64,000 nucleotides of DNA from Eudoraea chungangensis (GTDB lineage Bacteria > Bacteroidota > Bacteroidia > Flavobacteriales > Flavobacteriaceae): assembly GCF_029360665.1 (NCBI RefSeq), contig NZ_JARDUB010000002.1, positions 1-64,000 on the forward strand, read 5' to 3'. The first letter of the stretch is position 1. The number at the start of each line of letters is the position of its first letter. Of this stretch, positions 17,643-28,249 are shown one piece after another. The notes below the pieces were generated by a model. It ran no database searches. It worked only from the letters and a program-made list of their open reading frames with translations, and was not told where the DNA came from. A program made the translations under genes and the position numbers.

Positions 17643-17675
17643 CAAAATTACTACATTTTTTGGGTAGTGCCCAAA
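17643..17675 (-). promoter_or_regulatory. Bacteroidetes-type promoter for the TPR gene
   Basis: Read on the minus strand, TTTG (17672-17675), a 21-bp spacer and TAATTTTG (17643-17650) match the Bacteroidetes -33/-7 pattern, 20 bp before the ATG at 17622. Confidence 0.55.
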
Positions 17676-17764
17676 GGAAATTCTTAAATATCAGGTGAGT
17701 GGAATTATTAACCCTCTAAAAGGGATAGCTATAGGCTTAGGCGGAATCGAGTTATACAGAATAA

Positions 17765-17791
17765 AAAAGGATGCTACTGAGGCATCCTTTT
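17765..17791 (-). terminator. Rho-independent terminator after the 124-aa hypothetical gene
   Basis: AAAAGGATGC and GCATCCTTTT form a perfect 10-bp stem around a 7-base loop (TACTGAG). It lies 24 bp past the stop codon at 17815, and on the minus strand the stem runs into a T tract. Confidence 0.85.
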
Positions 17792-17814
17792 ATTATTAAT
17801 TGGTTGGGTCAACT

Positions 17815-18189
17815 TTAAGCAAATACTCTCTGGGTACTTTCGCTCTTGTAGGAACTTAGTAAGCCAGAATAGTAGGCCAGACTTTTATGATCTTCGTCCA
17901 TACAACTCTTTAGGAAATCACATAAACTTGTGAATATAAAATTTGCGTTAAAAGTTGGCATGGAAAGATTAATAGTCTTGGGATCGTAATTACTGTCGTC
18001 TAACAGTATTTCCATTACTACCCTCTTTCTGTGGTAATCAATATAAACATCAGTTGCGTTATAATGATTTTTAATAATTGACGAGTGAATTTGTTGAACT
18101 CGTTTCGTCATTTTGCCTTTGGCACATGTTCGGGAGATAAGATTCTCCAAATCTTTCAAAATTCTCCCCCTTAATTTCGCTTTTTCCAT
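17815..18189 (-). CDS. Hypothetical small protein
   Basis: 124 residues, no signal peptide and no membrane segment. The start is lysine- and arginine-rich (MEKAKLRGRILKDLENLISRT), followed by an alternating strand-like stretch (ATDVYIDYHRKRVVMEILLDD) and a helical C-terminus. I do not recognise the family. It is monocistronic, with a TATCTTTG promoter box upstream (18215-18222) and a strong terminator downstream, so it is expressed independently. Confidence 0.75.
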   Translation of the reverse strand: MEKAKLRGRILKDLENLISRTCAKGKMTKRVQQIHSSIIKNHYNATDVYIDYHRKRVVMEILLDDSNYDPKTINLSMPTFNANFIFTSLCDFLKSCMDEDHKSLAYYSGLLSSYKSESTQRVFA

Positions 18190-18214
18190 AACTTTTTGGA
18201 ATTTATAGTTACAA

Positions 18215-18222
18215 CAAAGATA
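18215..18222 (-). promoter_or_regulatory. -7 box TATCTTTG for the 124-aa gene
   Basis: Exact TAnnTTTG match on the minus strand, 25 bp before the ATG at 18189. No exact TTTG lies 20 bp upstream (TTTC is present instead). Confidence 0.5.
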
Positions 18223-18311
18223 ATAAAGGAATGTAAAAGACTGAAAATCAGGAGTATAAATTAACTATTTGAACAGGTTTTTGTTGTGAATGTTATTAAA
18301 AGTGTGGTGAA

Positions 18312-19121
18312 CTATTCGTTTATATCTGTCTTAAATACAACATTATTAATAGGAAAATACTTACTTATTACTATTTTACCATTTATATCCCCCTGGTTTT
18401 CGTCGTAAATCGGAGGACTAAGACCTCTTTTTTTTGCCTGTGTATCATAGTATTCATTTTTGGGAGGATGTATTGGATAGACAGCGTTAATAATATGCCC
18501 CCAAATATTATTTTGCAGAAGATATTGTATAACCCTAATACAATCGTCAAGGTGAATTAGGTTAACAGGATCGTTCCCATTTTTTAATCCGGTTCTTCCA
18601 CTAAGTTGCTTTACGGGATGTCTTTTATCACCAATTAGTCCTCCAAAGCGTACAATACTAATTTTATCTCCAAACCTATTTTGGAAAAGCTTTTCAGACG
18701 CAAGTAATTCTATCCCAGAACTTGAAATGGGTTGTGGAACAGTATCCTCCGTAATTATACCCTGTACATTTCCATAAACAGAAATACTGCTTACAAAGAG
18801 AATTTGTAATTGTTTTTTTTGAGGTATCTTTTCTTGCAGTAGTTGCATTCTTTTATAAAAACTTGGGGCATTTTCCGCTCGCATCTTGGGAGGGACATTA
18901 AGGATTAGAATATCTATTGTGGCAATAAATTCGTCCATAGCCCCAATTATACTCTCGGTCTGCAAAACCAAGAGGTACGGCTTTATTCCTTCTTTACTTA
19001 GTTCATTCAATTTATATTTCGAAGTAGTACTACCGTGAACATTATAGCCCTCCTTTATTAGAACCTTTGCCAATGGTAAACCTAACCATCCGCAACCTAT
19101 AATGCCTATAGTTTTACTCAT
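18312..19121 (-). CDS. NAD(P)-binding SDR / epimerase-like protein (YeeZ type)
   Basis: 269 residues with an N-terminal dinucleotide-binding motif GCGWLGLPLA, a VSSISVYG segment (the Ser of an SDR triad with Tyr in SVYG position) and a C-terminal NLIHLDDCI stretch shared with atypical extended SDRs such as YeeZ. It lacks the usual YxxxK, so catalytic activity is uncertain. Its ATG overlaps the stop of the upstream M28 peptidase gene (ATGA at 19118-19121), so translation is coupled. Confidence 0.82.
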   Translation of the reverse strand: MSKTIGIIGCGWLGLPLAKVLIKEGYNVHGSTTSKYKLNELSKEGIKPYLLVLQTESIIGAMDEFIATIDILILNVPPKMRAENAPSFYKRMQLLQEKIPQKKQLQILFVSSISVYGNVQGIITEDTVPQPISSSGIELLASEKLFQNRFGDKISIVRFGGLIGDKRHPVKQLSGRTGLKNGNDPVNLIHLDDCIRVIQYLLQNNIWGHIINAVYPIHPPKNEYYDTQAKKRGLSPPIYDENQGDINGKIVISKYFPINNVVFKTDINE

Positions 19122-21406
19122 AATTGAAGGGTTTTAAATAGAACTACGGCATCATTTAAAACAAAGGGCATGGGCATTTCATCTTTTGGTCGTGGGGGTA
19201 ACGAAAATAGTGGGTGGTAAAGAAGATCATTCGAAGCTTCCATAAAAGTTAATTCTAAAGGCACATCTAAAGGCAGGTATAAGCTTAGGTCGGTTTGGTC
19301 ATTATCTCTAATAAAATGGGTAAGCAGCTTTCCACCTTCTCTTTTTGACAAAAAGTATTCAGGTAATTGGGCCCCATTTACTGTCCCTTTGCTTATTGGT
19401 ACGTTATTGGTAAAAATATCTAATCGGTTAACATTTCTCTGAGGTATAATGCTTAGTTCCAATACCCGTTCTTGTCCTATTGTTGTATCTTTTGTAACAG
19501 TAACTAGTGGGGCCTGAATATCTTTTAATTCGGCCGGGGCTACCACATTGAAACCCGAATTGTATTTACTACTAATTATACTACTACTTAATATTCCTGT
19601 AGGGGATTCTCCATTTTCACTAAAAAATTGTGAAGCCCAAGGCCCCATGTTTTTATCGTAGGTAGTCCAATTTGCTTTGTTCTGATTTAAATTTACCACA
19701 TATAATAAGCTAGATGGTCTTTTGCGATCTTCATTAAAGTTGGCGGTAAAATGAGCACTAATAAAGAAACCAAAACTAAGTAAAACTAAAAAGTAGGAAA
19801 TTTTGCCTTTAGCCTTGAAGCCATAAAAGATTGGGAGCAGTAAAAGCATGCTCAGGGAGGTGAGCAGTGTAGCAGCTATAAGAAGCTTTAACCCCAATCC
19901 TATTGGAAAGAGTTCTATTAAAGGAGCATATATCCAAATCCCAGGGATGGCCAGAAAGACCAACAACAAAGGGCTCACAGTCTTTTTATCCAGACATAAT
20001 ACAAAACTACCTAGGAATCCAATTAAGGGAATAATAAAATAACTAGCACCAGGCAAATATTGTGCTACCATCCCATTAATAATAAACCACAAGATTATTG
20101 GAGCTACCATTAGGTTGGGGCGTGTAATTTTCCTGAACTTGTTGTAAATCCAAAAACAAACGGCTATGGATAATAAGACAAAAGCAAGAATATAGGTATG
20201 ACCGTTGTATGTAAAGCCATGCAGGATGTCTTCGTATTGGGGATAAAGCCATTTTAGTATACGCCAGCTATAAAAGCCAATAAACCCATTTATTCCTACT
20301 ACTAGTATTGGCGGAATGAATCCTAAAAGGATTTCTTTTATTTTTAGTTCTTTTCGTCTAAACCCTAGAAAGACACAAATAAGAAAGGCAGTTAAACTAA
20401 TAAAAAATAAAGGCCAAATCCAGTCAAAAGGATAGATTACCAACTTGTAATAAGGCAAATTAAAATAGATGTAGTCCTCTAAACTCTTGAGGTTTGATAA
20501 ATCAGATTGACTAAAATAGGACAACAAGGGCATTAAATAACTTCCCTGATGCGCCAAAGTATTTTTATTTAAACGCAGGGCGTTGTCTTGTGCGGTATGA
20601 TAGTCGTAATGATCATCTATAAACGCAAAATTAAAAGCTTCAATATCCATATCTTCTCTAAACACCGTAGTGTCCATATCATTAGGAAGAATTTTATATA
20701 CGCTATAGGCAAGGGAATTGGCAACAGGAAAATCTGGATCAGCTTTTTTAAACTCCTTAATTAAAGTGCCGTTGGCGCGATTTGTTTCCATTAACATAAT
20801 GGATGGTCCTCCACTTCCTCGTGCTTCAAAATTTAGAACAAGTCCAATATCATTTGCCCAAGGATGATGATTTACAAATAATTCGGCACCATTTAATCCT
20901 AGTTCTTCCCCATCGGTGAATAGAACTATAATATCATTTTTAGGTTTAATCCCTTTCGAAAAAAAAGCTCTTAGTCCTTCTAAAATTGTGGCAACTCCAC
21001 TTCCAGCATCACTTGCACCGTATGAAGAATGGGGACTACTATCGTAATGCGACAACAGTAATAAAGCCTTACCATTACTATTGACACCTTTTATACGTGA
21101 AATTATATTTTTCGGCTTACTAAGGTTACCTTCATCACCAACATTGTAATCGAACTGAATATCTGTTTCGAGCTCCAGTTTTTTTAATTCTGCAACGAGA
21201 TAATTCGTTACTTTTTCGTGACCTGGAAAGCCAATCCCATGTGGTTCTTTTGAAATTTCAACTACATGTTTAAAGGCTCTTTCTGCAGAAAACTCTGTTT
21301 CTGAGGCATTTATATCAGGCTCATAACTAGGCATACTTTCTTCAAAACTTATGATAATGGCCAACAGAATCAGAAGAAAGGAAATAATGGAAGGGTACTT
21401 TTTCAT
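19118..21406 (-). CDS. Membrane-anchored M28 family metallopeptidase
   Basis: ATG at 21406 gives 762 residues. One N-terminal membrane segment is followed by a zinc aminopeptidase domain with ligands His120 (LLLSHYDSS), Asp133 (ASDAGSG), Glu167-Glu168 (TDGEELG), Glu194 (NFEARG) and a distal His (YDYHTAQD). From about 330 to 560 there are about eight hydrophobic helices, then a periplasmic C-terminal domain. The layout matches vacuolar/ER-type M28 membrane proteases. It likely trims peptides at the inner membrane surface. Glu in place of the usual Asp at the fourth ligand is common in such members. Confidence 0.9.
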   Translation of the reverse strand: MKKYPSIISFLLILLAIIISFEESMPSYEPDINASETEFSAERAFKHVVEISKEPHGIGFPGHEKVTNYLVAELKKLELETDIQFDYNVGDEGNLSKPKNIISRIKGVNSNGKALLLLSHYDSSPHSSYGASDAGSGVATILEGLRAFFSKGIKPKNDIIVLFTDGEELGLNGAELFVNHHPWANDIGLVLNFEARGSGGPSIMLMETNRANGTLIKEFKKADPDFPVANSLAYSVYKILPNDMDTTVFREDMDIEAFNFAFIDDHYDYHTAQDNALRLNKNTLAHQGSYLMPLLSYFSQSDLSNLKSLEDYIYFNLPYYKLVIYPFDWIWPLFFISLTAFLICVFLGFRRKELKIKEILLGFIPPILVVGINGFIGFYSWRILKWLYPQYEDILHGFTYNGHTYILAFVLLSIAVCFWIYNKFRKITRPNLMVAPIILWFIINGMVAQYLPGASYFIIPLIGFLGSFVLCLDKKTVSPLLLVFLAIPGIWIYAPLIELFPIGLGLKLLIAATLLTSLSMLLLLPIFYGFKAKGKISYFLVLLSFGFFISAHFTANFNEDRKRPSSLLYVVNLNQNKANWTTYDKNMGPWASQFFSENGESPTGILSSSIISSKYNSGFNVVAPAELKDIQAPLVTVTKDTTIGQERVLELSIIPQRNVNRLDIFTNNVPISKGTVNGAQLPEYFLSKREGGKLLTHFIRDNDQTDLSLYLPLDVPLELTFMEASNDLLYHPLFSLPPRPKDEMPMPFVLNDAVVLFKTLQL

Positions 21407-21527
21407 ATTCACGAATTAAAACTTAAAAGTATAAAAAACTGATAGTTTAAGTGATTTTACCGAGTATTTTTAAAAAGTACTTAATATTTATGTATATTTA
21501 AAAGTAACCTTTGTTAATAATTGAATT

Positions 21528-21998
21528 ATGGGAATCAAGAGTTTTATGGGACGTAGGGCAAAAGAAGTATCTAAAAAAGATTATGATGCTCCAATTCTGG
21601 TAGAAGATTATATGAGTAGAAAACTGGTGACTTTCAGAGAAGACCAGTCTATCTTAGAAGTAATGGAACTCTTCGCTAAACATCATATTTCTGGTGGTCC
21701 TGTGATGGATGATAATGGATTTTTGGTTGGAATTATTTCCGAGGCAGATTGCATGAAACAAATATCAGAAAGCAGGTATTTTAATCAGCCGATTCTGGAT
21801 AAAAGTGTGGAACGATTCATGACCAAAAAGGTAGAAACTATTCCTCACGACATGAGTATTTTCGATGCTGCCGGTATTTTTGATCGTCATAATAGAAGAA
21901 GATTACCAGTTATGAAAGACGGTCTTGTAGTTGGCCAAATAAGCCGAAAAGACATAGTCATTGCGGCCTTGAAACTTAGTGGTCAAAACTGGAAATAA
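21528..21998 (+). CDS. CBS-pair domain protein
   Basis: 156 residues with two CBS domains: about 25-85 (VEDYMSRKLVTFREDQSILEVMELF begins it, closing at GIISEADCMKQI) and about 95-152 (FMTKKVETIPHDMSIFDAAGIF, closing at GQISRKDIVIA). CBS pairs bind adenine nucleotides and regulate partner proteins; here the protein has no other domain, so it is a stand-alone sensor with an unknown target. It is single-gene, divergent from the M28 peptidase and convergent with the BNR protein gene. Confidence 0.9.
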   Translation: MGIKSFMGRRAKEVSKKDYDAPILVEDYMSRKLVTFREDQSILEVMELFAKHHISGGPVMDDNGFLVGIISEADCMKQISESRYFNQPILDKSVERFMTKKVETIPHDMSIFDAAGIFDRHNRRRLPVMKDGLVVGQISRKDIVIAALKLSGQNWK

Positions 21999-22021
21999 AA
22001 CTTCCTATACTGTTCTATCCC

Positions 22022-25000
22022 TTAGTTATGCTCCATTATTATTACAGGAATTTCTAGGCTGCGATAGAGAGATTCGTATTCTTTCATGTCTCGGCTAATG
22101 AGCTGAAGTTTTTTGTTTTCAAATTCTTTCCATTGCGACAATAGTATATCCATTCTTTCTTTTGCACCAGAAGTAACTACAGGGTCTGAAGAATCTACAA
22201 AACCTTTCAGATGCATGAGTTCCGCATTAAGTTGGTTATTGTAATTAATAACATCCTGAAAAGTCTTCTGTTTTGGCTGGATTAATTTCTCCTCCCATCT
22301 ATTAATACGGGTAATTAATGAGTCTCCTTTTTGAATTAAAGATTCTGTATTTTCTTTATTCTTCAACAAGGCCTTATAAGATTCTAGTTGTGTCTTAGCT
22401 GATCGCATTTGAGCAACAGATTCATGAATAGAAGCTATAGTAGATTCAATAGTCTCTAAGAAGGCTTGTTGATTATCGTAGTCTTGTTGTGAAGCTTGTA
22501 CTTTTGGGTTGGCCAAGATAGTTAGTTGTTTTTCTTGCTCGTCTCTGTCCAAAATCATCTTAACGGTATAAGTACCTGGTCCCACCCTGGAACCGGAATA
22601 ATCTCCATATACAAAAACCTTGTCCACTGCTGGAAGGCTATTTTTTCTAAAGTCCCAGACAAAACGGTTGTAACCCATTTTGGAGGATAATATAGAGGGT
22701 TTTTTAGGACCGCCAGGCCATGATTTAAATTCAGGGTCTTTTTTGTTTGTGATGCTACGTATTAGTTTCCCATTTTTAAGGATTTGAAGTTCTAAGTCCA
22801 GGCTATCCGAGTCGGATGTAAGAAAATAATCTATCTGAACGCCCTGTTTGGGATTCTCACCTAGTCCAGGAACTGGTTTATCTGAACTGCTTCCGAATAA
22901 TAGGTAGCTGTCTGAAGGTTTAACAAGCATAAAGGTGTTTTGTGAAGAGGTGCTATTTTGGATCGGTGCGAGATTATCCAAAATCCAAAATGACCTACCT
23001 GCGGTTGCTACAACCAAATCATTTGCCTGAATCACCATGTCATTTATTGGGACTACTGGCAGATTTAATTGAAATGGTTGCCACATTCCTCCGTCGTTAA
23101 CAGATAAATACAAGCCTGTTTCTGTACCTGCATATAATAGACCTTTTTTGATGGGATCTTCCCTCACCACTCTAACAAAAGTATGCTCATCCGTAATACC
23201 ATCCACTATTTTTGTCCAGCTTTGTCCATAATCACTGGTTTTAAAAACATAAGGTTTAAGGTCTTGGAACTTATAACGCATTAAAGTGATATAAGCGGTG
23301 CCCGGATCATGAGGGGAAATTTCAATACTGTTAATAATACCTTCTTTTATTTCAGGTGGTGTAATGTTAGTCCATTCTAGTCCTCCATCTTTTGTGATAT
23401 GTACTAGGCCATCATCACTGCCTGCGTATAACACTCCTTTTTCATGTGGAGATTCTACCAAATACATGATGGTATTGTAATTTTCTCCCCCTGCAGCTTC
23501 ATTCGTATAAGGACCCCCTCCAGGGCCTTGTTTGCTTTTATCATTACGTGTTAAGTCTGGACTAATGGCAGTCCAATTTATTCCCCCATCTGTAGTTTTA
23601 AAAACTACATTTCCAGCATGGTAAATAGTGTTTCTATCGTGAGGGGAACTTATTATAGGTGCATTCCAATTATACCTGTATTTGAAGTCTTTTGGTGCAT
23701 TCCCCAGTGCAATTTCTGGATATTCTTTAATGCTTTTACCCTCAGCAGAATTCCGCGACCATTTTTCAATTATACCCTGATAGCATCCTCCATAAATAAT
23801 CTCGGGATTATCAGGATCAAATGCCAAATAAGCACTTTCACAACCTGCCACCGAATACCAGTCTTTCCAGTCTATACCCGCATCGTTGGTTCTGCTCGCA
23901 ATACCAATTGCCGAATTATCTTGCTGTCCGCCATATACATGATAGGGAACCAAATTATCGGTAATAACACGATAGAATTGAGAAGTGGGCTGATTTTGTT
24001 GACTACTCCAACTAATTCCTCCGTTATTAGAGATGTTTGCTCCACCATCATTCGAGTTAATCATTTTTTGATTGTCCTTGGGATTAATCCATAAGTCGTG
24101 ATTGTCCCCATGTGGAGTTGGCAGGGCCTTAAACGTCTTACCTCCGTCTATTGACTTGGTTACAGGGGCGTTTAGTACATAGACTATATTTTCATTTTGA
24201 GGATCTGCAAAGATTTCCATATAATACCAGGAGCGGGCGATATTTATTCTATCCTTATTAATTTGCACCCAAGTTTCTCCAGCATTATCAGACCTATAAA
24301 CCCCTCCCTTAGTGTCTTCTGCTTCTATGACTGCAAAAACTCTCTCCGAATTTGCTCTGGAAACGGATACGCCTGCCTTACCAAACTCTTCAGGAAGGCC
24401 TTTTTCCATTTTAGTCCAATTGCTTCCACCGTCAGTGGATTTATATAAACCCGAGCCTTTTCCACCAGACTCCATATTCCAGGGGTATCTTTTGTGATCC
24501 CACATGGCAGCATAGAGGATTAGGGGATTGTTCATGTCTAATGATAGGGATGATGCCCCTGTTGTATTATTTATAAATAAGACATTTTCCCAATTTGCAC
24601 CACCGTCTGTAGACCTGTATATTCCACGTTCCTTAGTTGCACCATATTGGGCTCCCTGGGCTGCAATGTATATTAGGTCTGGATTGTTTGGGTGTATTAT
24701 TACATCAGAAATATGCCGAGTTTTATCCAGACCAATATGTTTCCAGGTTTTACCAGCATCGGTAGATTTATATACACCATCTCCCATCGAAGTCATAACA
24801 CCTCTAGCGGCATGTTCTCCCATTCCTACAACTACAATATTGGGATTGCTTTCAGAGACACCGATGGCTCCAACGGTGCCTGTTTTAAAAAATCCGTCCG
24901 ACACATTTTTCCAATTAATGCCGTCATCCACAGTCTTCCAAATTCCACCTCCTGTGGTTCCCATATAGTATGTCATTGGAGCATCCACGACTCCGGCAGA

Positions 25001-25171
25001 TGCTACGCTCCTTCCACCTCTAAAAGGCCCTATATTTCTCCATTGAAAGTTGTGAAAGCTGGTATCTTGTAATTGTTGCGGAGGGGTAGAGTTTTTAGCT
25101 TTTCTCTTTTGGGAGAAGGTAGTAGTTTGGCATAATAATATACAAGCCAGTATTAATTTGATAATTTTCAT
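22022..25171 (-). CDS. Exported BNR/VPS10-like beta-propeller protein
   Basis: 1049 residues with a signal peptide ([21 protein letters not shown]). The body carries repeated BNR/sortilin-type Asp-box motifs ([46 protein letters not shown]), beginning with [11 protein letters not shown] helical C-terminal third follows. Members of this group are annotated as glycosyl hydrolases, but the Asp-boxes only show a propeller; no sialidase catalytic residues are evident. It follows the serine hydrolase gene by 12 bp and the M28 gene upstream, so a peptide-degradation role is plausible. Confidence 0.88.
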   Translation of the reverse strand: MKIIKLILACILLCQTTTFSQKRKAKNSTPPQQLQDTSFHNFQWRNIGPFRGGRSVASAGVVDAPMTYYMGTTGGGIWKTVDDGINWKNVSDGFFKTGTVGAIGVSESNPNIVVVGMGEHAARGVMTSMGDGVYKSTDAGKTWKHIGLDKTRHISDVIIHPNNPDLIYIAAQGAQYGATKERGIYRSTDGGANWENVLFINNTTGASSLSLDMNNPLILYAAMWDHKRYPWNMESGGKGSGLYKSTDGGSNWTKMEKGLPEEFGKAGVSVSRANSERVFAVIEAEDTKGGVYRSDNAGETWVQINKDRINIARSWYYMEIFADPQNENIVYVLNAPVTKSIDGGKTFKALPTPHGDNHDLWINPKDNQKMINSNDGGANISNNGGISWSSQQNQPTSQFYRVITDNLVPYHVYGGQQDNSAIGIASRTNDAGIDWKDWYSVAGCESAYLAFDPDNPEIIYGGCYQGIIEKWSRNSAEGKSIKEYPEIALGNAPKDFKYRYNWNAPIISSPHDRNTIYHAGNVVFKTTDGGINWTAISPDLTRNDKSKQGPGGGPYTNEAAGGENYNTIMYLVESPHEKGVLYAGSDDGLVHITKDGGLEWTNITPPEIKEGIINSIEISPHDPGTAYITLMRYKFQDLKPYVFKTSDYGQSWTKIVDGITDEHTFVRVVREDPIKKGLLYAGTETGLYLSVNDGGMWQPFQLNLPVVPINDMVIQANDLVVATAGRSFWILDNLAPIQNSTSSQNTFMLVKPSDSYLLFGSSSDKPVPGLGENPKQGVQIDYFLTSDSDSLDLELQILKNGKLIRSITNKKDPEFKSWPGGPKKPSILSSKMGYNRFVWDFRKNSLPAVDKVFVYGDYSGSRVGPGTYTVKMILDRDEQEKQLTILANPKVQASQQDYDNQQAFLETIESTIASIHESVAQMRSAKTQLESYKALLKNKENTESLIQKGDSLITRINRWEEKLIQPKQKTFQDVINYNNQLNAELMHLKGFVDSSDPVVTSGAKERMDILLSQWKEFENKKLQLISRDMKEYESLYRSLEIPVIIMEHN

Positions 25172-25183
25172 TAGGATTACGTA

Positions 25184-26470
25184 TTAATCAATTATTGCAC
25201 TAAATAACATTTGTCTAAATCTCCATGCCGAATCGTCCTCAACCTTCCCTTGTGTCTGCTTCATAATTATTCCAATTACTTTTTCTTCCGGATCAGCAAA
25301 ATATTGTGTATTAAAATACCCGCCCCATTCAAAGGTTCCTAAACTTCCTTGTCCACCTTCATCTTCTCCTTTCTGATTGATTATACTAAACCCCAGACTA
25401 TAATGTTTTGGGCCACCTTGTTTCCACATTTCCATTTGATTGGCCAATATGGTTTTAATAGTGGTTCTGCTCAAGATTCTTTTCCCATTGAGGATGCCGT
25501 CATTTAAATACATTTGCAAAAATTTAGCATAGTCTAAGGCTGTGCTAGACAATCCGGCACCTCCAGAAAAGAACTTTCTAGCCCCGGAAATGGGATAATC
25601 CTGGTCATAAAACGTAACAGGATATTTTTCCCAGGTATCATCTACCTTGTGAAGTACTTCTACAAGCCGATCTTCCTTTGTTGGCGGAAGATAGAAAAAG
25701 GTGTCTTCCATTTCTAAAGGATCAAATACACGCTCTTTAAAAAATTTGTCCAAAGGCATTTCCGACAAGACTTCTATAAGATACCCCAAAACATCTAAAC
25801 CTTCACTGTAATAAAACACTTCCCCAGGGGCCTGGTGTAAAGGTAGTTTGGCCAGTTTTTTTACGCTTTCTTCAATTGTGATATTTTTAGTCGTAAACAA
25901 ATCTGTCACCCCTGCTTTTTGATACATTTTTTTAAAACGTAGGTCCCTATCGATAACACCATAGCCTATACCAGAAGAGTGTGTGAGTAAATGTCTGATG
26001 GTAATTTCTTTTGGACTCGGGATGGATGTATAGGTAGAATCTTCGTCATTGAAGGTATCCAGTATCGTTGCGCCTTTAAATTCTGGTATGTATTTGTGAA
26101 TTGGGTCGTCTAGTTTAAACTTACCTTCTTCCCATAACAACATAAGGGCTGTGGTAGTAATGGCTTTGGTTTGGGAGGCAATTCTAAAAATACTGTTCTT
26201 TTGCATTAATTTAGAAGAATCTGCATTAGCCTGGCCATAGGCCTTGTGAAAGACAATTTTACCGTTGCGGGCAATTAGAGCAACAATACCCGGCAAATGC
26301 TCGTCTTCAATAGTTTGACTAAGCATACTATCTATTTTATCTAGTCGGGGCTGTGACATCCCTTGGCTATAGGGAGGTACTTCCGGAAGCACGGAAGTTT
26401 CGAATTTACATGCGCTAACTAGTATTAAAGTTGCACTCAGGGATAGGCTAATAAAGAAATTGACTCTCAT
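25184..26470 (-). CDS. Serine hydrolase, beta-lactamase class C family, lipoprotein
   Basis: 428 residues with a lipobox (LVSAC, Cys21). The nucleophile motif is Ser99-Q-T-Lys102 (RIASQTKA), followed by HLLTHSSGIGYG and YYSEGLDVLGY, where Glu takes the usual Asn position of YxN. This fold covers beta-lactamases, DD-peptidases and esterases; the exact substrate is unknown. It is 12 bp upstream of the BNR gene and 30 bp downstream of the M28 peptidase gene, so the three are likely one operon of exported proteins. Confidence 0.88.
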   Translation of the reverse strand: MRVNFFISLSLSATLILVSACKFETSVLPEVPPYSQGMSQPRLDKIDSMLSQTIEDEHLPGIVALIARNGKIVFHKAYGQANADSSKLMQKNSIFRIASQTKAITTTALMLLWEEGKFKLDDPIHKYIPEFKGATILDTFNDEDSTYTSIPSPKEITIRHLLTHSSGIGYGVIDRDLRFKKMYQKAGVTDLFTTKNITIEESVKKLAKLPLHQAPGEVFYYSEGLDVLGYLIEVLSEMPLDKFFKERVFDPLEMEDTFFYLPPTKEDRLVEVLHKVDDTWEKYPVTFYDQDYPISGARKFFSGGAGLSSTALDYAKFLQMYLNDGILNGKRILSRTTIKTILANQMEMWKQGGPKHYSLGFSIINQKGEDEGGQGSLGTFEWGGYFNTQYFADPEEKVIGIIMKQTQGKVEDDSAWRFRQMLFSAIID

Positions 26471-26500
26471 TTTAGTTTCTGCTTAGGTTGTAAAAGTATA

Positions 26501-28060
26501 TTAATTAGTCGTTTTTCCTCCCTCTCTTTCCGGGGACTTAGAGTTTGGCCATATTCTAGGTTTACCTGTCCTGGGATTAACTGAAAGCTTTGCTTTTACT
26601 CTCGAAGTTTTTTCAGGATCTTCACTAGCCATATATGCCAAAATAGCTGTGAGAATAACATTGTTTTTAATTTCATCAAAGACAATCTTATCATAAGTAT
26701 CTAAGTTTGTATGCCAAGTATAACTTCCGTAGCTCCAACTAAGAGAGCTAAGTGAAAAAGCCGGTACTCCTTTAGCAACGAATGAGGCATAATCCGATCC
26801 TCCTCTTCCTGGAGATCCAGGATAGGTAGTTTTTATCTCCTCCGTTATTTTGTCGGGAACGGCATACAACCACCTGCTGAGGTAATCATAAGAATTTAGA
26901 AAACCCTGCCCGGATATTTTAACCACTCTACCTGTGCCGTTATCCTGATTAAAAACTGCCTGAATACCGTCAACTATTGCTGGGTTATCTTCAACAAAGG
27001 CTCTAGAACCATTTAATCCCTGTTCTTCGCTACCCCATAGGCCAATAATTATGGTTCGTTTGGGATTAGGGTAAACCTTTTTTAAAATTCTTGCCGCTTC
27101 CATCATCGTAATGGTGCCCGTTCCATTGTCTGTGGCGCCGGTACCACCATCCCATGAATCAAAATGGGCAGACAGTACTACGTACTCATTTGGAAGCTCT
27201 TTTCCTGGAATACTGGCTATGGTATTAAAAGTTGGGACTCTTCCTAATTCCTTCGAGATAGCAGTTATTTTTAATTTAGGACTTCCGCCATTTTCGGCAA
27301 TCCTATAGACCATGCCATAGTCTTCCAAAGAAAGATCAATAATAGGGATGAGGGTGGTATTGGCACTAAAAATTTTGTTTGCACCAAACCCCTTGGACCA
27401 TCGAGATTGAATTATCCCTGCAGCACCTGCGTTTTGTAAGGCCAGGTTAATACTACTGGCGTTATATCCGGTATTTCTAAGTAGGCTCGACCAATTTTGA
27501 GCCTGTTTTTTTCTTTCTTTTTTCATTTGGTCAAAGGATTCGTCCGTGGCGAATTCCTCCCAGTTATAATCAGGTCTCCCGGTTAATTCTTTTTTTGAAA
27601 CCAAAACGAATTTGTTTTTTACCGAAGGTAGCCATTGCGCAAAGGCCATAGAATCTTTTAAAAAAGGGAGAATAACTGCAGTGGCCTCAATTCCTTTTTC
27701 TGAAGTACTAGGACTCCACGCCAATTGGGTGCCTTTTAAAGAAACAACCCGAGGTTCTATTAGATCTATATGACAGATGCCTCTTTCCCAGCCCCGCCAA
27801 GTACCCCACTGCTCATTTTTTGCAGAAATATCCCAACTCTTGAAGGTGTTAATGGCCCATTTGTGCGCGTTTTCCATTTGAGGTGTTCCTACCAATCTGG
27901 GGCCAATTACATCTAATAATTCATGTGCTAAATCTTCGAGTTCGGATTTTTCCATTGCTTCGTCCAGTATTCCATTTATCACTGAATCTGAAGACTGACT
28001 TAAGCTTATATTCTGGACAAAACAAAAGCATAAGGTAAGGAGAGCAAGTTTTTTTTTCAT
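26501..28060 (-). CDS. Exported M28 family zinc peptidase
   Basis: ATG at 28060 gives a signal peptide (MKKKLALLTLCFCFVQNISLSQ) and 519 residues. The metallopeptidase domain holds SAHFDSWDGGTGATDNGTG (His and bridging Asp), WGSEEQGLNGS (Glu base and ligand), NQDNGTG and a distal His in YTWHTNLDTYD. A PA-like insert occupies about 150-270. This pattern matches plasma glutamate carboxypeptidase-like M28B enzymes. It opens the likely three-gene operon with the serine hydrolase and the BNR protein. Confidence 0.9.
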   Translation of the reverse strand: MKKKLALLTLCFCFVQNISLSQSSDSVINGILDEAMEKSELEDLAHELLDVIGPRLVGTPQMENAHKWAINTFKSWDISAKNEQWGTWRGWERGICHIDLIEPRVVSLKGTQLAWSPSTSEKGIEATAVILPFLKDSMAFAQWLPSVKNKFVLVSKKELTGRPDYNWEEFATDESFDQMKKERKKQAQNWSSLLRNTGYNASSINLALQNAGAAGIIQSRWSKGFGANKIFSANTTLIPIIDLSLEDYGMVYRIAENGGSPKLKITAISKELGRVPTFNTIASIPGKELPNEYVVLSAHFDSWDGGTGATDNGTGTITMMEAARILKKVYPNPKRTIIIGLWGSEEQGLNGSRAFVEDNPAIVDGIQAVFNQDNGTGRVVKISGQGFLNSYDYLSRWLYAVPDKITEEIKTTYPGSPGRGGSDYASFVAKGVPAFSLSSLSWSYGSYTWHTNLDTYDKIVFDEIKNNVILTAILAYMASEDPEKTSRVKAKLSVNPRTGKPRIWPNSKSPEREGGKTTN

Positions 28061-28192
28061 TGGTACGTTGTTGATGTCGCAAACGAATATAATAATAATT
28101 GCATTTAGAAAAGGCAAAGTGGAGCCCTAAGCTTTGGGAGCATTTTTTGGACTTCCATTATTTGATATCTATTTATTTGCAGTTTAGGAGAT

Positions 28193-28200
28193 TAGGTTTG
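28193..28200 (+). promoter_or_regulatory. -7 box TAGGTTTG for the ssb gene
   Basis: An exact TAnnTTTG match 49 bp before the ATG at 28250. TTTG motifs occur upstream but not at the usual 20-bp spacing. Confidence 0.4.
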
Positions 28201-28249
28201 CATTATCGGATTCTACCGATAACAACTCTAAACATTTAAATACAATATT

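Noticed and set aside
28070-28117. Longer N-terminus for the M28 peptidase
   Set aside because: The ATG at 28060 gives a standard signal peptide; the longer form buries it.
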